Assembly (NCBI GenBank): GCA_024123915.1
Contig: CP099650.1
Coordinates: 1,426,001 to 1,490,000, forward strand
DNA: 64,000 bases
Direction of reading: 5' to 3'
Source: Oxalobacteraceae bacterium OTU3CAMAD1
GTDB taxonomy: Bacteria; Pseudomonadota; Gammaproteobacteria; Burkholderiales; Burkholderiaceae_D
The notes below the pieces were generated by a model, which saw nothing but the letters and a program-made list of their open reading frames with translations, was not told the DNA's origin and did no database searches. Shown piece after piece: positions 1 to 11,327 of this stretch (position 1 is the stretch's first letter; the number at the start of each line of letters is the position of its first letter). Position numbers and translations under genes: made by a program.

Positions 1-76
1 CTTCTGTCGCCAAGCCCGAAGGTACCTTGCTCTCTACTACCCTGGCCTGGTTTCCAGTGTTGGTGATATTTACCAT
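1..76 (-). CDS. Possible 5' end of a divergent gene, cut by the window edge
   Basis: An ATG on the minus strand at 76-74 opens a frame that stays open for 25 codons to the edge of the window. A GAGG sequence lies about 8 bases upstream of it, a reasonable ribosome binding site. The peptide starts MVNITNTGNQARVVES and is too short to assign to a family. Its head-to-head position with a TonB receptor and beta-galactosidase locus would suit a sugar transporter or catabolic gene, but that is inference only. Confidence 0.35.
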   Translation of the reverse strand, partial: MVNITNTGNQARVVESKVPSGLATE

Positions 77-85
77 GGTGTCGCC

Positions 86-115
86 TCGTTAACGATGCTC
101 GTGATTGGTTAACGA
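86..115. repeat. Two GTTAACGA direct repeats 20 bp apart
   Basis: TCGTTAACGA at 86-95 is a perfect 10-bp palindrome, and TGGTTAACGA at 106-115 is nearly the same. The starts are 20 bp apart, about two helical turns. They lie directly upstream of the possible minus-strand gene starting at 76, so they could bind a regulator of that gene. No known consensus was recognised. Confidence 0.35.
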
Positions 116-223
116 CCGATTCGACATTAACTTTATCTCTGCGTCTGGGCGCGACAGATGTTGCCGATAGCAATTGCCATTTGTAACGCCATCGCGCGCA
201 AGAAAAAAATAATCGAAAAATAA

Positions 224-252
224 TTCGGGTAGCTAAAAAGATGTGCTACGAT
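224..252 (+). promoter_or_regulatory. Candidate promoter of the TonB receptor gene
   Basis: TTCGGG at 224-229 and TACGAT at 247-252 are separated by 17 bases. The -10 matches 4 of 6 consensus positions and the -35 is weak. Transcription would begin near 259, exactly where the first operator-like palindrome starts, which is a classic arrangement for a repressor blocking initiation. Confidence 0.4.
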
Positions 253-258
253 CGGAAC

Positions 259-272
259 TGTTATCGATAACA
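259..272. promoter_or_regulatory. LacI-family operator-like palindrome O1
   Basis: TGTTATCGATAACA is a perfect 14-bp palindrome with a central CG, the form typical of LacI/GalR-family operators. It sits at the expected transcription start of the receptor gene. The obvious candidate to bind it is the LacI-family protein encoded at 6958-8010; that link is inferred. Confidence 0.6.
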
Positions 273-476
273 CGTCGTCGATACGCCCCCGGTCCCGCCG
301 GGTCTTGTTTTCTCAGTGTTTGTCGCGGCATCGCAGGATAACGCTTTGCCTCCAGTGGAGCTTTGTCCCCGTCGCTCTTGGCCGGCGGCCTTACAACCGC
401 CGGTTTTTTTTACTGTTAGAAAAAAGAGACATGCCGATCCTCAAGTATCGAACTGTCGTACAATGTAGTTGAAACC

Positions 477-490
477 TGTTATCGATATCA
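477..490. promoter_or_regulatory. LacI-family operator-like palindrome O2
   Basis: TGTTATCGATATCA matches O1 at 13 of 14 positions and lies 218 bp downstream of it, between O1 and the receptor start codon. Two related sites at this distance would allow repression by DNA looping or a roadblock to transcription. Confidence 0.5.
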
Positions 491-552
491 TTTCGGCAGA
501 GTTTCGAAAAACGGGCACCAAGCCCGTACAAAACAATAATGGAGATCAGTCA

Positions 553-3513
553 ATGAACAAGCAAGTCACTGTCGCGTTACAGGTGTCGGCGCTCGCGCTC
601 GCCGTAGGGCAGGGGTTACTGGTGGCGCCGTGCGCGCTGGCCCAGGAGCCCGAAGTTGTCGTCGTCACCGGTATGCGCGCCAGCGCCCGTTCCTCCCTCG
701 CCCTCAAGCGCGATGCGATGGAGATCGTCGATTCCATCACCGCCGAGGATATCGGCAAGCTGCCCGATCCCAACGTCGTCGATACCCTGACCCGGGTCCC
801 CGGCGTGCAGGGCTACCGCTACGGCGGCGAGGGCGCTTCGCCGGTCGGCACCGGCTCGGGCCTGGTGATCCGGGGCTTGTCGGGACAGACCGCGTCGCAG
901 GTCAACGGCCGCGCCTACTTTACTGCCGGCAGCCGCGAATACAATCTGGAAGGCGCGATTCCGGCCATGATCGCCGGCGTCGACGTGTTCAAGAATCCAA
1001 GCGCCGAGCATATCGAGGGCGGTATCGGCGGGCTGGTCAATGTGCGTACCCGCAACCCGAGCGACTTCAAGGGCCTGACGGTGTCGATGGGCATCGCCGG
1101 CAAGTACAACGACCTGGCCAAGGAAACCGAGCCGGAAGTGTTCGGCCTGGTGGCCAACCGCTGGAACCTGTCGGGCGGCGCCAAGATCGGCCTGATGGCG
1201 GCCGGCGTCTATCAAAAGAGCACCGGCCGCTCCGATAACAACCCGGCCAACGGCGGCGCCAACCTCAAGCGCGCGATCCGCGCCGACAGCCAGGAATACG
1301 CCAACCTGGCCGCTGCCAACACCACCAACAACCGCGGCCAGGCCAATCCCGCCTACGTGGGCCGCACGGATGTGCACCTGCTGACCGGCGTGCCCACTTT
1401 GGCGCCTTCGGCCACCGTCGGCGCCAACACGCCCGATCTGCGCGGGCTGACGGCCGAACAGGCGAGCAATGTGATGACCGCGCCCACGCTGACCAACAAC
1501 GTGTTCCAGGAAACCATCATGCGCGAGCGCAAGGGACTGAACCTGGCGGCCGACTACCGCGCCGACAACACCTTGCGCGTGTTCACCGAATTCAATTACA
1601 CCTTCTACGAATACCACCAGCACTACCGTGGCCTGAATTCGGTCGACGGCGCCAATGTGCAGAACCTGCAGACCACGCCGTTCGCCTTCACCGAGGGGCT
1701 GGCCAACCGCAACAGCAACGGCGGTAGCGACGATGTGTTGGTGGGCCAGCGCGTGCGCGGCGGCACCTTCCTCAATTCCGGCGTCAACACCATCGGCGGC
1801 GACGAGCGCCGGCCGTACACGACGTGGATCGCCGCCGGCGGCGTGGACTGGAATCCGACCGAGAACCTGGCGCTGAAATGGGACGTGAACTACGTCAAGG
1901 CCACGCAGAAGCAGGACAACCGCTCCGTCAATCTCGATTCGGCGCCGGGCCTGGGCTGGTCCACCAGCCGCGTCGCCGACGGCTCGCCGCACCAGTTGAA
2001 CTTCGCCGGTCCGAGCCTGACCGATCCGGCCAACTTCGTCTACCGCGACTACAACAACGGCACCAACGTGAAGTACGACGACAGCGGTTACGCCAGCGCC
2101 CTCAGCGCCGCCTACATCGTTGGCGACGGATTCCTGCGCCGCGTCAAGTTTGGCGGCCGCTACGCGCATCAGGAAAGCACCTTCAACAACTACACCTTCA
2201 ACGGCCGGCCGCTGACCACCGACGGCGCGCCGCTCACCGCCAACCGCTCGAACGCCATTTCGGTGGCTACCGTCGGCCAGGTCGAGCAGTCGCCGACCAA
2301 CTTCATGAAGGGCGAAACGGGTTATTCGGGCGGCTATCTGGTGTATTCGCCGGACCGCTTGACGGGCAACCAGGTGGCCACGCAGTTCCCCAACGCCGGC
2401 ATCCGCCAGGAGGGCAACTACGTCGAGAACCTCGACGCGCGCCGCGTGATCAGCGAGAACACGCTGGCCGGCTACATGATGGGCGAGTTCTCCGCCTTCG
2501 ACGACCGCATCGTCGGTAACGTCGGCGTGCGGGTGGTGCGCACCAAGGGCAAGGCCACCGCGCGCACCATCAACAACCAGACCACGCCGACCAGCTATCC
2601 GGAGATTTTCCGCGAGACGTCGTACACCAACGCGCTGCCGTCGCTGAACGTGACCGGCTACATCACGCAGGATTTCCTGGCCCGCTTCGGGTACGGCAAG
2701 GGCATGACGCGCGCCGGCCTCGATCAACTCAATCCGAGCATCTCCGTCAATCCGGTCACCGGCACCGGCAACATCGGCAATCCGGAGCTGCGGCCGCAAA
2801 CGGCCAACAGTTTCGACTTCTCGCTGGAGCGCTATTTCAGCAAGTCGAACTATGTGTCGGCGGCGATCTTCGACAAGGAGATCAGCGGCTTCTTCAACGG
2901 CATCACGCAGTGCCAGGCGGTCGCCACCGCCGTGCCGTACAGCGGCTCGGCCGACAACGGTTGCACCGGCGGGCAGTATTCGGTGACCAAGTCGGTCAAC
3001 TCGGAAAAAGGCTATGTGCGCGGCGTCGAGATCGGCGGCCAGTACTTCCTCGACGCCTTCGACGGCATCTGGAAGAACTTCGGCGTTGCCGGTTCCTATA
3101 CCCACGTCAAAACGTCGAATCCGGTCAACTTCGGCACCGCGTCGGCGCCGCGCATCGTGGCCACGCCGCAGCCGATGCAGTCGAAGAACAGCTACAGCAT
3201 CTCCGGCTTGTACGAGGACCAGAAGCTGTCGGCGCGCCTGGTCTACACCTGGCGCTCGGAGGCGATCCTGTTCGGCGTCTCGGCCAATCCGATCGACGCA
3301 CGATACATGGATTCCAACGGCGTTCTCGACGGTTCGATAAACTACCAGCTCACCGATGAGTTTACCTTGTCGTTGAACGCGTCGAATATACTCGACAAGG
3401 CAATTTACCGTAATGTCGGCGAACCGGGCACGTATCAGACCAGCCTGGAACGCCAGCACTACGGCAATGGACGGACCTTCAGCCTGGCATTGCGCTACAA
3501 ATTCGGTAAATAA
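553..3513 (+). CDS. TonB-dependent outer-membrane receptor
   Basis: Predicted outer-membrane beta-barrel receptor of 986 residues for energised uptake of a substrate, probably an oligosaccharide given its neighbours. Residues 1-31 form a signal peptide (hydrophobic core, then APCALAQ). A TonB-box-like EVVVVTGMR follows at about 34-42, and a plug domain begins near 60 with the phrase EDIGKLPDPNVVDTLTRVPG, typical of the Caulobacter/Xanthomonas carbohydrate-type receptors. The C-terminus ends in a barrel strand, LALRYKFGK. I chose ATG 553 because GGAG lies 8 bases upstream and the signal peptide starts there; the longer frame from TTG 469 lacks this. A terminator hairpin follows at once, then the beta-galactosidase gene. 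Control by the LacI-type protein downstream is likely. Confidence 0.93.
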   Translation: MNKQVTVALQVSALALAVGQGLLVAPCALAQEPEVVVVTGMRASARSSLALKRDAMEIVDSITAEDIGKLPDPNVVDTLTRVPGVQGYRYGGEGASPVGTGSGLVIRGLSGQTASQVNGRAYFTAGSREYNLEGAIPAMIAGVDVFKNPSAEHIEGGIGGLVNVRTRNPSDFKGLTVSMGIAGKYNDLAKETEPEVFGLVANRWNLSGGAKIGLMAAGVYQKSTGRSDNNPANGGANLKRAIRADSQEYANLAAANTTNNRGQANPAYVGRTDVHLLTGVPTLAPSATVGANTPDLRGLTAEQASNVMTAPTLTNNVFQETIMRERKGLNLAADYRADNTLRVFTEFNYTFYEYHQHYRGLNSVDGANVQNLQTTPFAFTEGLANRNSNGGSDDVLVGQRVRGGTFLNSGVNTIGGDERRPYTTWIAAGGVDWNPTENLALKWDVNYVKATQKQDNRSVNLDSAPGLGWSTSRVADGSPHQLNFAGPSLTDPANFVYRDYNNGTNVKYDDSGYASALSAAYIVGDGFLRRVKFGGRYAHQESTFNNYTFNGRPLTTDGAPLTANRSNAISVATVGQVEQSPTNFMKGETGYSGGYLVYSPDRLTGNQVATQFPNAGIRQEGNYVENLDARRVISENTLAGYMMGEFSAFDDRIVGNVGVRVVRTKGKATARTINNQTTPTSYPEIFRETSYTNALPSLNVTGYITQDFLARFGYGKGMTRAGLDQLNPSISVNPVTGTGNIGNPELRPQTANSFDFSLERYFSKSNYVSAAIFDKEISGFFNGITQCQAVATAVPYSGSADNGCTGGQYSVTKSVNSEKGYVRGVEIGGQYFLDAFDGIWKNFGVAGSYTHVKTSNPVNFGTASAPRIVATPQPMQSKNSYSISGLYEDQKLSARLVYTWRSEAILFGVSANPIDARYMDSNGVLDGSINYQLTDEFTLSLNASNILDKAIYRNVGEPGTYQTSLERQHYGNGRTFSLALRYKFGK

Positions 3514-3533
3514 ACCGGGGCGCTGTCATGGAC

Positions 3534-3564
3534 AAGACGGAAGGTCACACCTTCCGTCTTTTTT
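3534..3564 (+). terminator. Rho-independent terminator after the TonB receptor gene
   Basis: A perfect 12-bp stem (3534-3545 with 3549-3560) with loop CAC is followed by a run of T. It lies between the receptor and beta-galactosidase genes, so it probably lowers but need not abolish read-through into the hydrolase. Confidence 0.85.
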
Positions 3565-3587
3565 CGTTTTTGGAACAAAAACAATAA

Positions 3588-6755
<3,168 letters not shown>

Positions 6756-6802
6756 AACGTCAGCCCCGCCCGCGTTGACCGCGACGCGCGCACTGTGGCT
6801 TA

Positions 6803-6843
6803 GGGGACGTACCCGCAGGGACTCGGCGTCCCCGTACGTCCCC
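6803..6843. repeat. Inverted repeat between beta-galactosidase and lacI-type genes
   Basis: GGGGACGTAC at 6803-6812 is repeated inverted at 6834-6843. The 10-bp stem has a 21-base loop and no T-run, so it may be a Rho-assisted terminator or a structured element rather than a standard intrinsic terminator. Confidence 0.45.
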
Positions 6844-6902
6844 GCATGGCCGTGCGGGTTGGCGGCCGGCGTCAACGCCACGGAAAGCCGGGCGCAATCG
6901 CA

Positions 6903-6908
6903 TATAAT
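6903..6908 (+). promoter_or_regulatory. -10 element of the LacI-family regulator gene
   Basis: A perfect TATAAT lies 49 bases before the GTG start. No good -35 hexamer is visible at 16-18 bases upstream, so the promoter may be weak or activator-dependent. No copy of the O1/O2 palindrome is present here, so autoregulation through that site is not supported. Confidence 0.5.
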
Positions 6909-6957
6909 CAACACTTGAACAACCAAGGAAGCGCTGACCAGCCAGCAAGGGAACCAC

Positions 6958-8010
6958 GTGCCTGTAAAACAAACTGATCGTAGCCAGAGCGGCGCCACCA
7001 TTTACGACGTGGCGCGCGTTGCCGGAGTATCGGCCATGACGGTGTCGCGGGTCATGAACGGCAACTCGCACGTCTCCGACGCCACGCGCGACAAGGTGAC
7101 GGCGGCTATCGCATCCCTGAACTACCAGGTCAACTTCGCAGCCCGCGCGGCCCGCGTCGGCACCCTGGGCGTCGGCCTGCTCTACAGCAACCCCAGCTCG
7201 GCCTACATGAGCGCCTTCCTGGTCGGCGCGATGGACCAGTGCAGCCAGAGCGGCGGGCAGTTGATCCTGGAGCGCTGCGACGACTTGCGCAGCCAGCGCA
7301 GCGCCATCGCCCGCCTGATCGCCAATGGCGCCGACGGCATCCTGGTGCCGCCGCCGTTGTGCGATTCCAAATCCGCGTTGAAGCAGCTCGACCAGATCGG
7401 CATGCCGACCGTGGCGATCGCCACCGGCCGGCCGGTGGCGGGCGTGTCGGCCGTGCGCATCGACGATTACGAAGGCGCGATGGCGATGATGCGCTACCTG
7501 CTGGGACGCGGCCACAAGGACATCGCCTTCATCCAGGGCGATCCGCTGCACACGCCGGCGCTGCTGCGCTACAAGGCCTACCAGGACGCCATGGCCGAAG
7601 CCGGCCTGGCCGTCTTGCCGGAGCGCGTCGCGCCCGGCCTGTTCACGTACCGCTCGGGCCTGACGGCCGCGCGCCAGCTGCTGGCGCACAAGACCCGGCC
7701 GAGCGCCATCTTCGCCGCCAACGACGACATGGCCGCCGCCGTGGTGGCGGTGGCGCACGGCCTGCATCTGCAGGTGCCGGAGGACCTGGTGGTGTGCGGC
7801 TTCGACGACACGCCGGTCGCCACCACGGTCTGGCCGGAGCTGACAACTATCCACCAGCCGATCAGCGACATGGCGCGCGCCGCCGTCGACCTGCTGATCG
7901 ACCAGATCCGGCGCCGCCGCGCGGGCGACCCCGCCCCCGTGCAACACAAGCTGCTGCCGTTCACCCTGATCACGCGCGAATCGTCCGACGCCTCGCTGGC
8001 CGGCACCTGA
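6958..8010 (+). CDS. LacI/GalR-family transcriptional regulator
   Basis: A 350-residue repressor-type regulator. The N-terminal helix-turn-helix begins at about residue 13 (IYDVARVAGVSAMTVSRVMN) and includes the hinge helix. The rest is a periplasmic-binding-protein-like effector domain. The start is GTG at 6958 with AGGGA about 7 bases upstream. It follows the beta-galactosidase gene on the same strand and is the likely regulator of the TonB receptor and hydrolase through the palindromes at 259-272 and 477-490. The effector is probably a galactoside or galactose-related sugar; this is inferred from context. Confidence 0.92.
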   Translation: MPVKQTDRSQSGATIYDVARVAGVSAMTVSRVMNGNSHVSDATRDKVTAAIASLNYQVNFAARAARVGTLGVGLLYSNPSSAYMSAFLVGAMDQCSQSGGQLILERCDDLRSQRSAIARLIANGADGILVPPPLCDSKSALKQLDQIGMPTVAIATGRPVAGVSAVRIDDYEGAMAMMRYLLGRGHKDIAFIQGDPLHTPALLRYKAYQDAMAEAGLAVLPERVAPGLFTYRSGLTAARQLLAHKTRPSAIFAANDDMAAAVVAVAHGLHLQVPEDLVVCGFDDTPVATTVWPELTTIHQPISDMARAAVDLLIDQIRRRRAGDPAPVQHKLLPFTLITRESSDASLAGT

Positions 8011-8025
8011 CCCCGGAGTTGCGGC

Positions 8026-8062
8026 AAAAAAAATGCCTCCGTCGCGTGGGCGAGGGAGGCAT
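8026..8062 (-). terminator. Terminator of the SWIB-domain gene
   Basis: Read on the minus strand, ATGCCTCC (8062-8055) pairs with GGAGGCAT (8040-8033) and is followed by eight T. It lies between the convergent lacI-type and SWIB genes. It lacks a T-run in the plus direction, so it mainly serves the minus strand. Confidence 0.8.
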
Positions 8063-8090
8063 CTCCGGCGCGGCCTTGCGGCCGCTGCGC

Positions 8091-8489
8091 TTATTTCAGG
8101 TGGTCGGAAATGAGCTTGGTCATTTCGAACATGGACACTTGGGCTTTGCCGCCGAATACAGCCTTCAGCTTGTCGTCGGCGTTGATCATGCGGCGGTTGG
8201 CCGGATCTTGCAGGTCGAGCTTCTTGATGTAGTCCCAGACTTTTTTGGTCACTTCGGTACGTGGCAGCGGGGTGGCGCCCACGACGGCTGCGAGCACGGT
8301 CGACGGGGTCATCGCTTTCATGAATGCGGCATTCGGTTTGCGTGCGGCGGCCGGTGCCGCGGCTTTTTTCACTGCGGCTGGTTTGGCTGCTGCTTCTTTT
8401 GCTGGTGCTGCTTTTTTCGCGGCTGCCGGTTTAGCGGCCGCGGCCTTCTTAGCTGGTGCTGCTGCTGGGGTTTTTTTGGCTGTTGCCAT
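8091..8489 (-). CDS. SWIB/MDM2-domain protein with histone-like basic tail
   Basis: A 132-residue protein in two parts. Residues 1-50 are almost only Ala, Lys and Pro, like the tail of bacterial histone H1-like proteins. Residues about 55-132 form a SWIB (BAF60b) domain with the characteristic TEVTKKVWDYIKKLDLQDP and a VFGGKAQVSMFEMTKLI segment. An ideal AAGGAGG lies 7 bases before the ATG. Small SWIB proteins occur in many bacteria but their role is poorly known; a DNA- or nucleoid-associated role is inferred from the tail. A gene for a longer H1-like protein with the same kind of repeat lies at 27659. Confidence 0.88.
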   Translation of the reverse strand: MATAKKTPAAAPAKKAAAAKPAAAKKAAPAKEAAAKPAAVKKAAAPAAARKPNAAFMKAMTPSTVLAAVVGATPLPRTEVTKKVWDYIKKLDLQDPANRRMINADDKLKAVFGGKAQVSMFEMTKLISDHLK

Positions 8490-8701
8490 TCTCGAGCCTC
8501 CTTAACGAACACATGGAAAATTGCGCAATTGATCGCACCGGCTAATATTGGTGGGGTTTTAAGCCTTATGCAAGTCTTTTTCGCGTTTTTGCCCGGAAAC
8601 ACCACGTAAATACCTGCCTACGTGGGCCACTGCACCGTCCAAGGGCGCAAACCCGCTTATTTCCCCGTGTCCGCGCCGCTTTGGCGCACCAATTGTCCGC
8701 C

Positions 8702-10069
8702 TTAGCGCATGCCCGGCATCATGCCCTTCATCGAGCGCATCATCTTCATCATGCCGCCGCCGGAGAGCTTTTTCATCATCGATTGCATCTGTTCGAACTG
8801 GGTCAGCATGCGGTTCACTTCCTGCACCTGGACGCCGGCGCCGGCGGCGATGCGGCGCTTGCGGGTGGCCTTGATCAGTTCCGGCTTGGCCCGTTCCTGC
8901 GGCGTCATCGAATCGATGATGCCGACCATGCGCCGCACCTGCTTGTCGGCCTGGTCCATGTTGGCGCCGCCGGCGGCCTGCTGGAACTGCGCCGGCAGCT
9001 TGTCGACCAGGCTGGCCATGCCGCCCATTTTCTTCATCTGGCCCAGTTGCGCCTTGAAGTCGTTCATGTCGAACTTGCCGCCGACCTTCATCTTCTGCGC
9101 CAGGTCGGCCGCCGCCTTGCTGTCGACGCCTTTGCGGGCCTCTTCCACCAGCGCCATGATGTCGCCCATGCCCAGCACGCGGTTGGCCATGCGGGCCGGG
9201 TCGAACGCTTCCAGGCCGTCGAGTTTTTCGGACACGCCGGCGAACTTGATCGGCTTGCCGGTGATGTGGCGCACCGACAGCGCCGCGCCGCCGCGCGAAT
9301 CGCCGTCGAGCTTGGTCAGCACGATGCCGGTCAGCGGCAGCGCGTCGTTGAAGGCCTTGGCGGTGTTGATGGCGTCCTGGCCGAGCATGGCGTCGACCAC
9401 GAACAGGGTTTCGATCGGCTTGACGGCCGCGTGCACGGCGGCGATCTCGGTCATCATCGCCTCGTCGATGCCAAGGCGGCCGGCGGTGTCGATGATCAGC
9501 ACGTCGTGGTAGTGCTTCTTGGCCCAGTCGAGCGCGGCGAGCGCGATGTCGACCGGCTTGTCCTGCACGGTGGACGGGAAGAAGTCGGCGCCGACCTGGG
9601 CGGTGACCGATTGCAGCTGGGCGATCGCGGCCGGACGGTAGACGTCGGCCGACACCGTCAGCACCTTCTTCTTCTTTTCTTCCTTCAGGTACTTGGCCAG
9701 CTTGCCGACGGTGGTGGTTTTACCGACACCCTGCAGACCGGCCATCAGGATGATCGCCGGCGGCTGCTGGGCAAAGCTCAGCTGCGTGGCCTCCGGGCCG
9801 AGGTCGGCGCCCATCAAGGTGGCCAACTCGCGCTGCACCACGCCCACCAGCGCCTGGCCCGGCGTGAGCGACGAGATCACTTCCTCGCCCAGGGCTTTTT
9901 CCTTGACCCGGGCGATGAATTCGCGCACGGCCGGCAGGGCGACGTCGGCCTCGAGCAGCGCCATGCGTACTTCGCGCAGCATCTCGGCGGTGTTGGCTTC
10001 GGTCAGGCGGGCCTCGCCGCGCATCGTTTTGACGACCTTGGCAAGGCGTTGGGTAAGATTATCTAGCAT
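8702..10069 (-). CDS. ffh: Signal recognition particle protein Ffh
   Basis: A 455-residue SRP GTPase that binds 4.5S RNA and signal sequences of nascent inner-membrane proteins and delivers ribosomes to FtsY. The N domain is followed by the G domain with the P-loop GLQGVGKTTTVGKLA, DTAGRLGID and TKLDGDSRGG. The methionine-rich M domain ends with a Met/Gly-rich tail (GGGMMKMMRSMKGMMPGMR). Length is normal for the family. The neighbouring plus-strand gene is divergent. In E. coli the gene next to ffh is ypjD; here ypjD lies 5 kb away at 15180. Confidence 0.97.
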   Translation of the reverse strand: MLDNLTQRLAKVVKTMRGEARLTEANTAEMLREVRMALLEADVALPAVREFIARVKEKALGEEVISSLTPGQALVGVVQRELATLMGADLGPEATQLSFAQQPPAIILMAGLQGVGKTTTVGKLAKYLKEEKKKKVLTVSADVYRPAAIAQLQSVTAQVGADFFPSTVQDKPVDIALAALDWAKKHYHDVLIIDTAGRLGIDEAMMTEIAAVHAAVKPIETLFVVDAMLGQDAINTAKAFNDALPLTGIVLTKLDGDSRGGAALSVRHITGKPIKFAGVSEKLDGLEAFDPARMANRVLGMGDIMALVEEARKGVDSKAAADLAQKMKVGGKFDMNDFKAQLGQMKKMGGMASLVDKLPAQFQQAAGGANMDQADKQVRRMVGIIDSMTPQERAKPELIKATRKRRIAAGAGVQVQEVNRMLTQFEQMQSMMKKLSGGGMMKMMRSMKGMMPGMR

Positions 10070-10175
10070 GTGGGGACCTGCAAAACGGTAGGGTGGGCCG
10101 GCGGAGGCCGGACAATGGCCGTCATTTTACCGCATCGCGCGGCGGCGGCAGGCATGACGGACCGTTATCAAAAAG

Positions 10176-10181
10176 TATAAT
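10176..10181 (+). promoter_or_regulatory. Possible -10 element upstream of yjgN-type gene
   Basis: A perfect TATAAT lies 94 bases before the ATG at 10275, in the intergenic region divergent from ffh. No convincing -35 is visible at the right distance. Confidence 0.35.
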
Positions 10182-10274
10182 TTCTCATTGACAACACCGT
10201 GACTTGAAGGCATCGTCTTGCTTTGCGCGTGCCCAAGCGTTGGCGCGCTTATTCTAATTAGAGGATGTCCCCCC

Positions 10275-11327
10275 ATGAAGCAGTTTCAGACGGAGCCCGA
10301 TGCGCAGCCGGAGCGCCTGCGTTTTCACGCCACCGGCGGCGAGTACTTCCGCATCTGGATCGTCAACCTGTTGCTGACCATCGTCACGCTGGGCATTTAT
10401 TCCGCCTGGGCCAAGGTGCGCCGCAACCAGTATTTTTATTCGAGCACGCAGCTGGCCGGCAGCAGCTTCGAATACCACGGCAATCCGGTCGCCATCCTCA
10501 AGGGCCGCATCGTGGCGGCGGTGGTGTTCGCGATCTACTTTTTCGGCGCCCAGGTGTCGCCGGTGCTGTCGCTGATCGCGCTGGTGGTCATGGCCGGCGC
10601 GGCGCCCTGGTTCGTCTGGCGCAGCTTCCAGTTCCGGCTGTATAACTCGGCCTATCGCGGCATCCGCTTCCGCTTTGTCGCGGATGTGCGCGACGCCTAC
10701 GTCAACTACCTGGTGCGCCCTTGGCTCAACGCCGTGAGCGCCGGCCTGGCCGCGCCGTTCGTGCACCAGCGCGCCAAGGCCTGGCAGGTCGATGAAAGCC
10801 GTTTCGGCCAGGCGCGCTTTTCGTTCGACGCCGGCGTCGGCGACTTTTATAAACTGTATGGCTGCTTCGTGCTGGCCGGCGGCGCCGGCATCGGCCTGAC
10901 GATCTGGCTGATCCTGTCCGGCGGGCCGCTGTCGCCCGACGCGCCCGGCTACGCCGCGAACCGCCAGATGGAAACCGGCTTTGTGATCATGGCGATCTAC
11001 GCCTGGCTGTTGCTGCTCGCGCCGCTGTTCATCAACATGGTGCAGAACATGGTGTGGAACCACACCAGCCTTGAGCAGCACCGCTTCCAGTCCGACGTCA
11101 AATGGGGCCGCATGCTGTTCATCACCGTGACCAATTACCTGGCCGTGATCTGCACGCTGGGCCTGTTCCTGCCGTTCGCCCGCGTGCGCTCGATGCGCTA
11201 CCGGATCGAGTCGCTGATGCTGGTGCCGAGCGGCAGCCTGGACGACGTGCTGGCCGGCGCAGACGGCGACGTCAGCGCCACCGGCGAAGGCATGGCCGAG
11301 TTCATGGACTTCGATTTTTCGCTGTGA
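10275..11327 (+). CDS. YjgN/DUF898-family inner-membrane protein
   Basis: A 350-residue polytopic membrane protein of the DUF898 (YjgN) family, with about six hydrophobic segments and the repeated phrase of the family: LLTIVTLGIYSAWAKVRRNQ near the N-terminus and an equivalent TLGLFLPFARVRSMRYR near the C-terminus. I chose ATG 10275, which has GAGG about 10 bases upstream; the frame is open to 10218, but the extra residues look random. The M48 peptidase gene overlaps its stop codon. The function of the family is unknown. Genes of this family are often paired with an M48 peptidase, which suggests joint action at the inner membrane. Confidence 0.88.
   Translation: MKQFQTEPDAQPERLRFHATGGEYFRIWIVNLLLTIVTLGIYSAWAKVRRNQYFYSSTQLAGSSFEYHGNPVAILKGRIVAAVVFAIYFFGAQVSPVLSLIALVVMAGAAPWFVWRSFQFRLYNSAYRGIRFRFVADVRDAYVNYLVRPWLNAVSAGLAAPFVHQRAKAWQVDESRFGQARFSFDAGVGDFYKLYGCFVLAGGAGIGLTIWLILSGGPLSPDAPGYAANRQMETGFVIMAIYAWLLLLAPLFINMVQNMVWNHTSLEQHRFQSDVKWGRMLFITVTNYLAVICTLGLFLPFARVRSMRYRIESLMLVPSGSLDDVLAGADGDVSATGEGMAEFMDFDFSL

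Larger units (their letters stand above)
77..552. promoter_or_regulatory. 476-bp regulatory region upstream of the TonB receptor
   Basis: No convincing gene lies here. The stretch is richer in A/T than its surroundings and holds, in order, the GTTAACGA pair (86-115), a candidate promoter (224-252), and two related operator-like palindromes (259-272 and 477-490). An in-frame TTG at 469 would extend the receptor by 28 residues, but it has no ribosome binding site and would put the second palindrome inside the coding region, so I treat 469-552 as leader. Confidence 0.6.

Noticed and set aside
469..552. N-terminal extension of the TonB receptor from TTG 469
   Set aside because: No ribosome binding site, and a proper signal peptide begins at ATG 553 with GGAG upstream.
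616..3459. Open frame of 947 codons opposite the TonB receptor gene
   Set aside because: It is a shadow of a long high-GC gene with skewed third positions; its product is His/Arg/Val/Ala-rich with no family match, while the plus-strand product is a clear receptor.
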